DNA of 64,000 bases. Source: Acanthochromis polyacanthus. Its lineage: Eukaryota > Chordata > Actinopteri > Pomacentridae. Both the position numbers and the translations under genes were made by a program. The notes beneath the pieces are model-generated. The model worked only from the letters and a program-made list of their open reading frames with translations. It had not been told where the DNA came from and searched no databases. Positions 63,757 to 64,000 of the stretch are shown here, piece after piece; position 1 is the first letter of the stretch, and every line of letters starts with the position of its first letter. The stretch covers positions 20,122,984-20,186,983 of the forward strand of contig NC_067127.1 in assembly GCF_021347895.1 (NCBI RefSeq). The letters run 5' to 3'.

Positions 63757-64000
63757 GACTTAGGGTGAAGGCAGAGTTCATTAGTCTATCACAGGGTCAC
63801 ACAGAGACACAGAGAACCAACCATACTCACATTCACACCTACAGACAATTTAGAATTACCAATTAACCTCAGCACGTCTTTGGACTGCCAGAGGAAGCCG
63901 GAGCACCCGGTGAGAACACACACTGGCACAGGGAGAACATGCAAACTCCACACAGAAAGATCCCAAGCCGAGATTCAAACCCAAGGACCTTTGAACTGTG
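63757..64000 (-). repeat. tRNA-derived SINE, cut by window edge
   Basis: CCAGCTGACTTAGGGTGAAG through GGGAGAACATGCAAACTCCA; continues past 64000. Tail-to-tail with the copy at 63484. Confidence 0.75.

Overview
This is vertebrate nuclear DNA, almost certainly from a ray-finned (percomorph-type) fish. It has short exons with GT-AG introns, a dense load of teleost-type Tc1/mariner, hAT, L2/RTE LINE and tRNA-derived SINE repeats, long CA/GGAT/CAT microsatellites, and three recognisable vertebrate genes. Nothing bacterial, viral or CRISPR-like was found. I could not run any search; homology calls rest on protein motifs recognised by eye, and species is not asserted.

Layout. (1) 999-1415, plus strand: the last two coding exons of pcca (propionyl-CoA carboxylase alpha), carrying the biotin-attachment motif; the rest of the gene lies left of the window. 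(2) 1.6-7.4 kb: intergenic, mostly transposon debris and two orphan exon-like segments. (3) 7820-27816, minus strand: complete tm9sf2, 17 coding exons, all phases consistent, 645 residues, with a GC-rich promoter region just above the start. pcca and tm9sf2 converge tail to tail; they are also close neighbours on human 13q32 (remembered). (4) 28.0-34.9 kb: repeat-rich spacer holding a rearranged hAT-type element, a full-length Tc1/mariner element with an intact transposase, a decayed second Tc1-type element and a 270-bp segment present twice. (5) 34944-63059, minus strand: the 3' 37 exons of a Piezo1-type mechanosensitive channel gene, from about residue 750-800 of the protein to the C-terminus; the N-terminal exons lie right of the window. 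One exon carries an apparent one-base deletion in a homopolymer.

The three host genes have unrelated jobs (mitochondrial propionate breakdown, a Golgi/endosome membrane protein, a stretch-gated cation channel) and show no operon-like linkage. The most interesting material is genome dynamics: the 270-bp copied segment inside the hAT element, the intact Tc1 copy, repeats that reach splice sites in tm9sf2 and piezo1, an occupied/empty site pair for a TA-inserting MITE, and a piezo1-type gene beside the pcca-tm9sf2 block. I found no convincing undescribed biological system.
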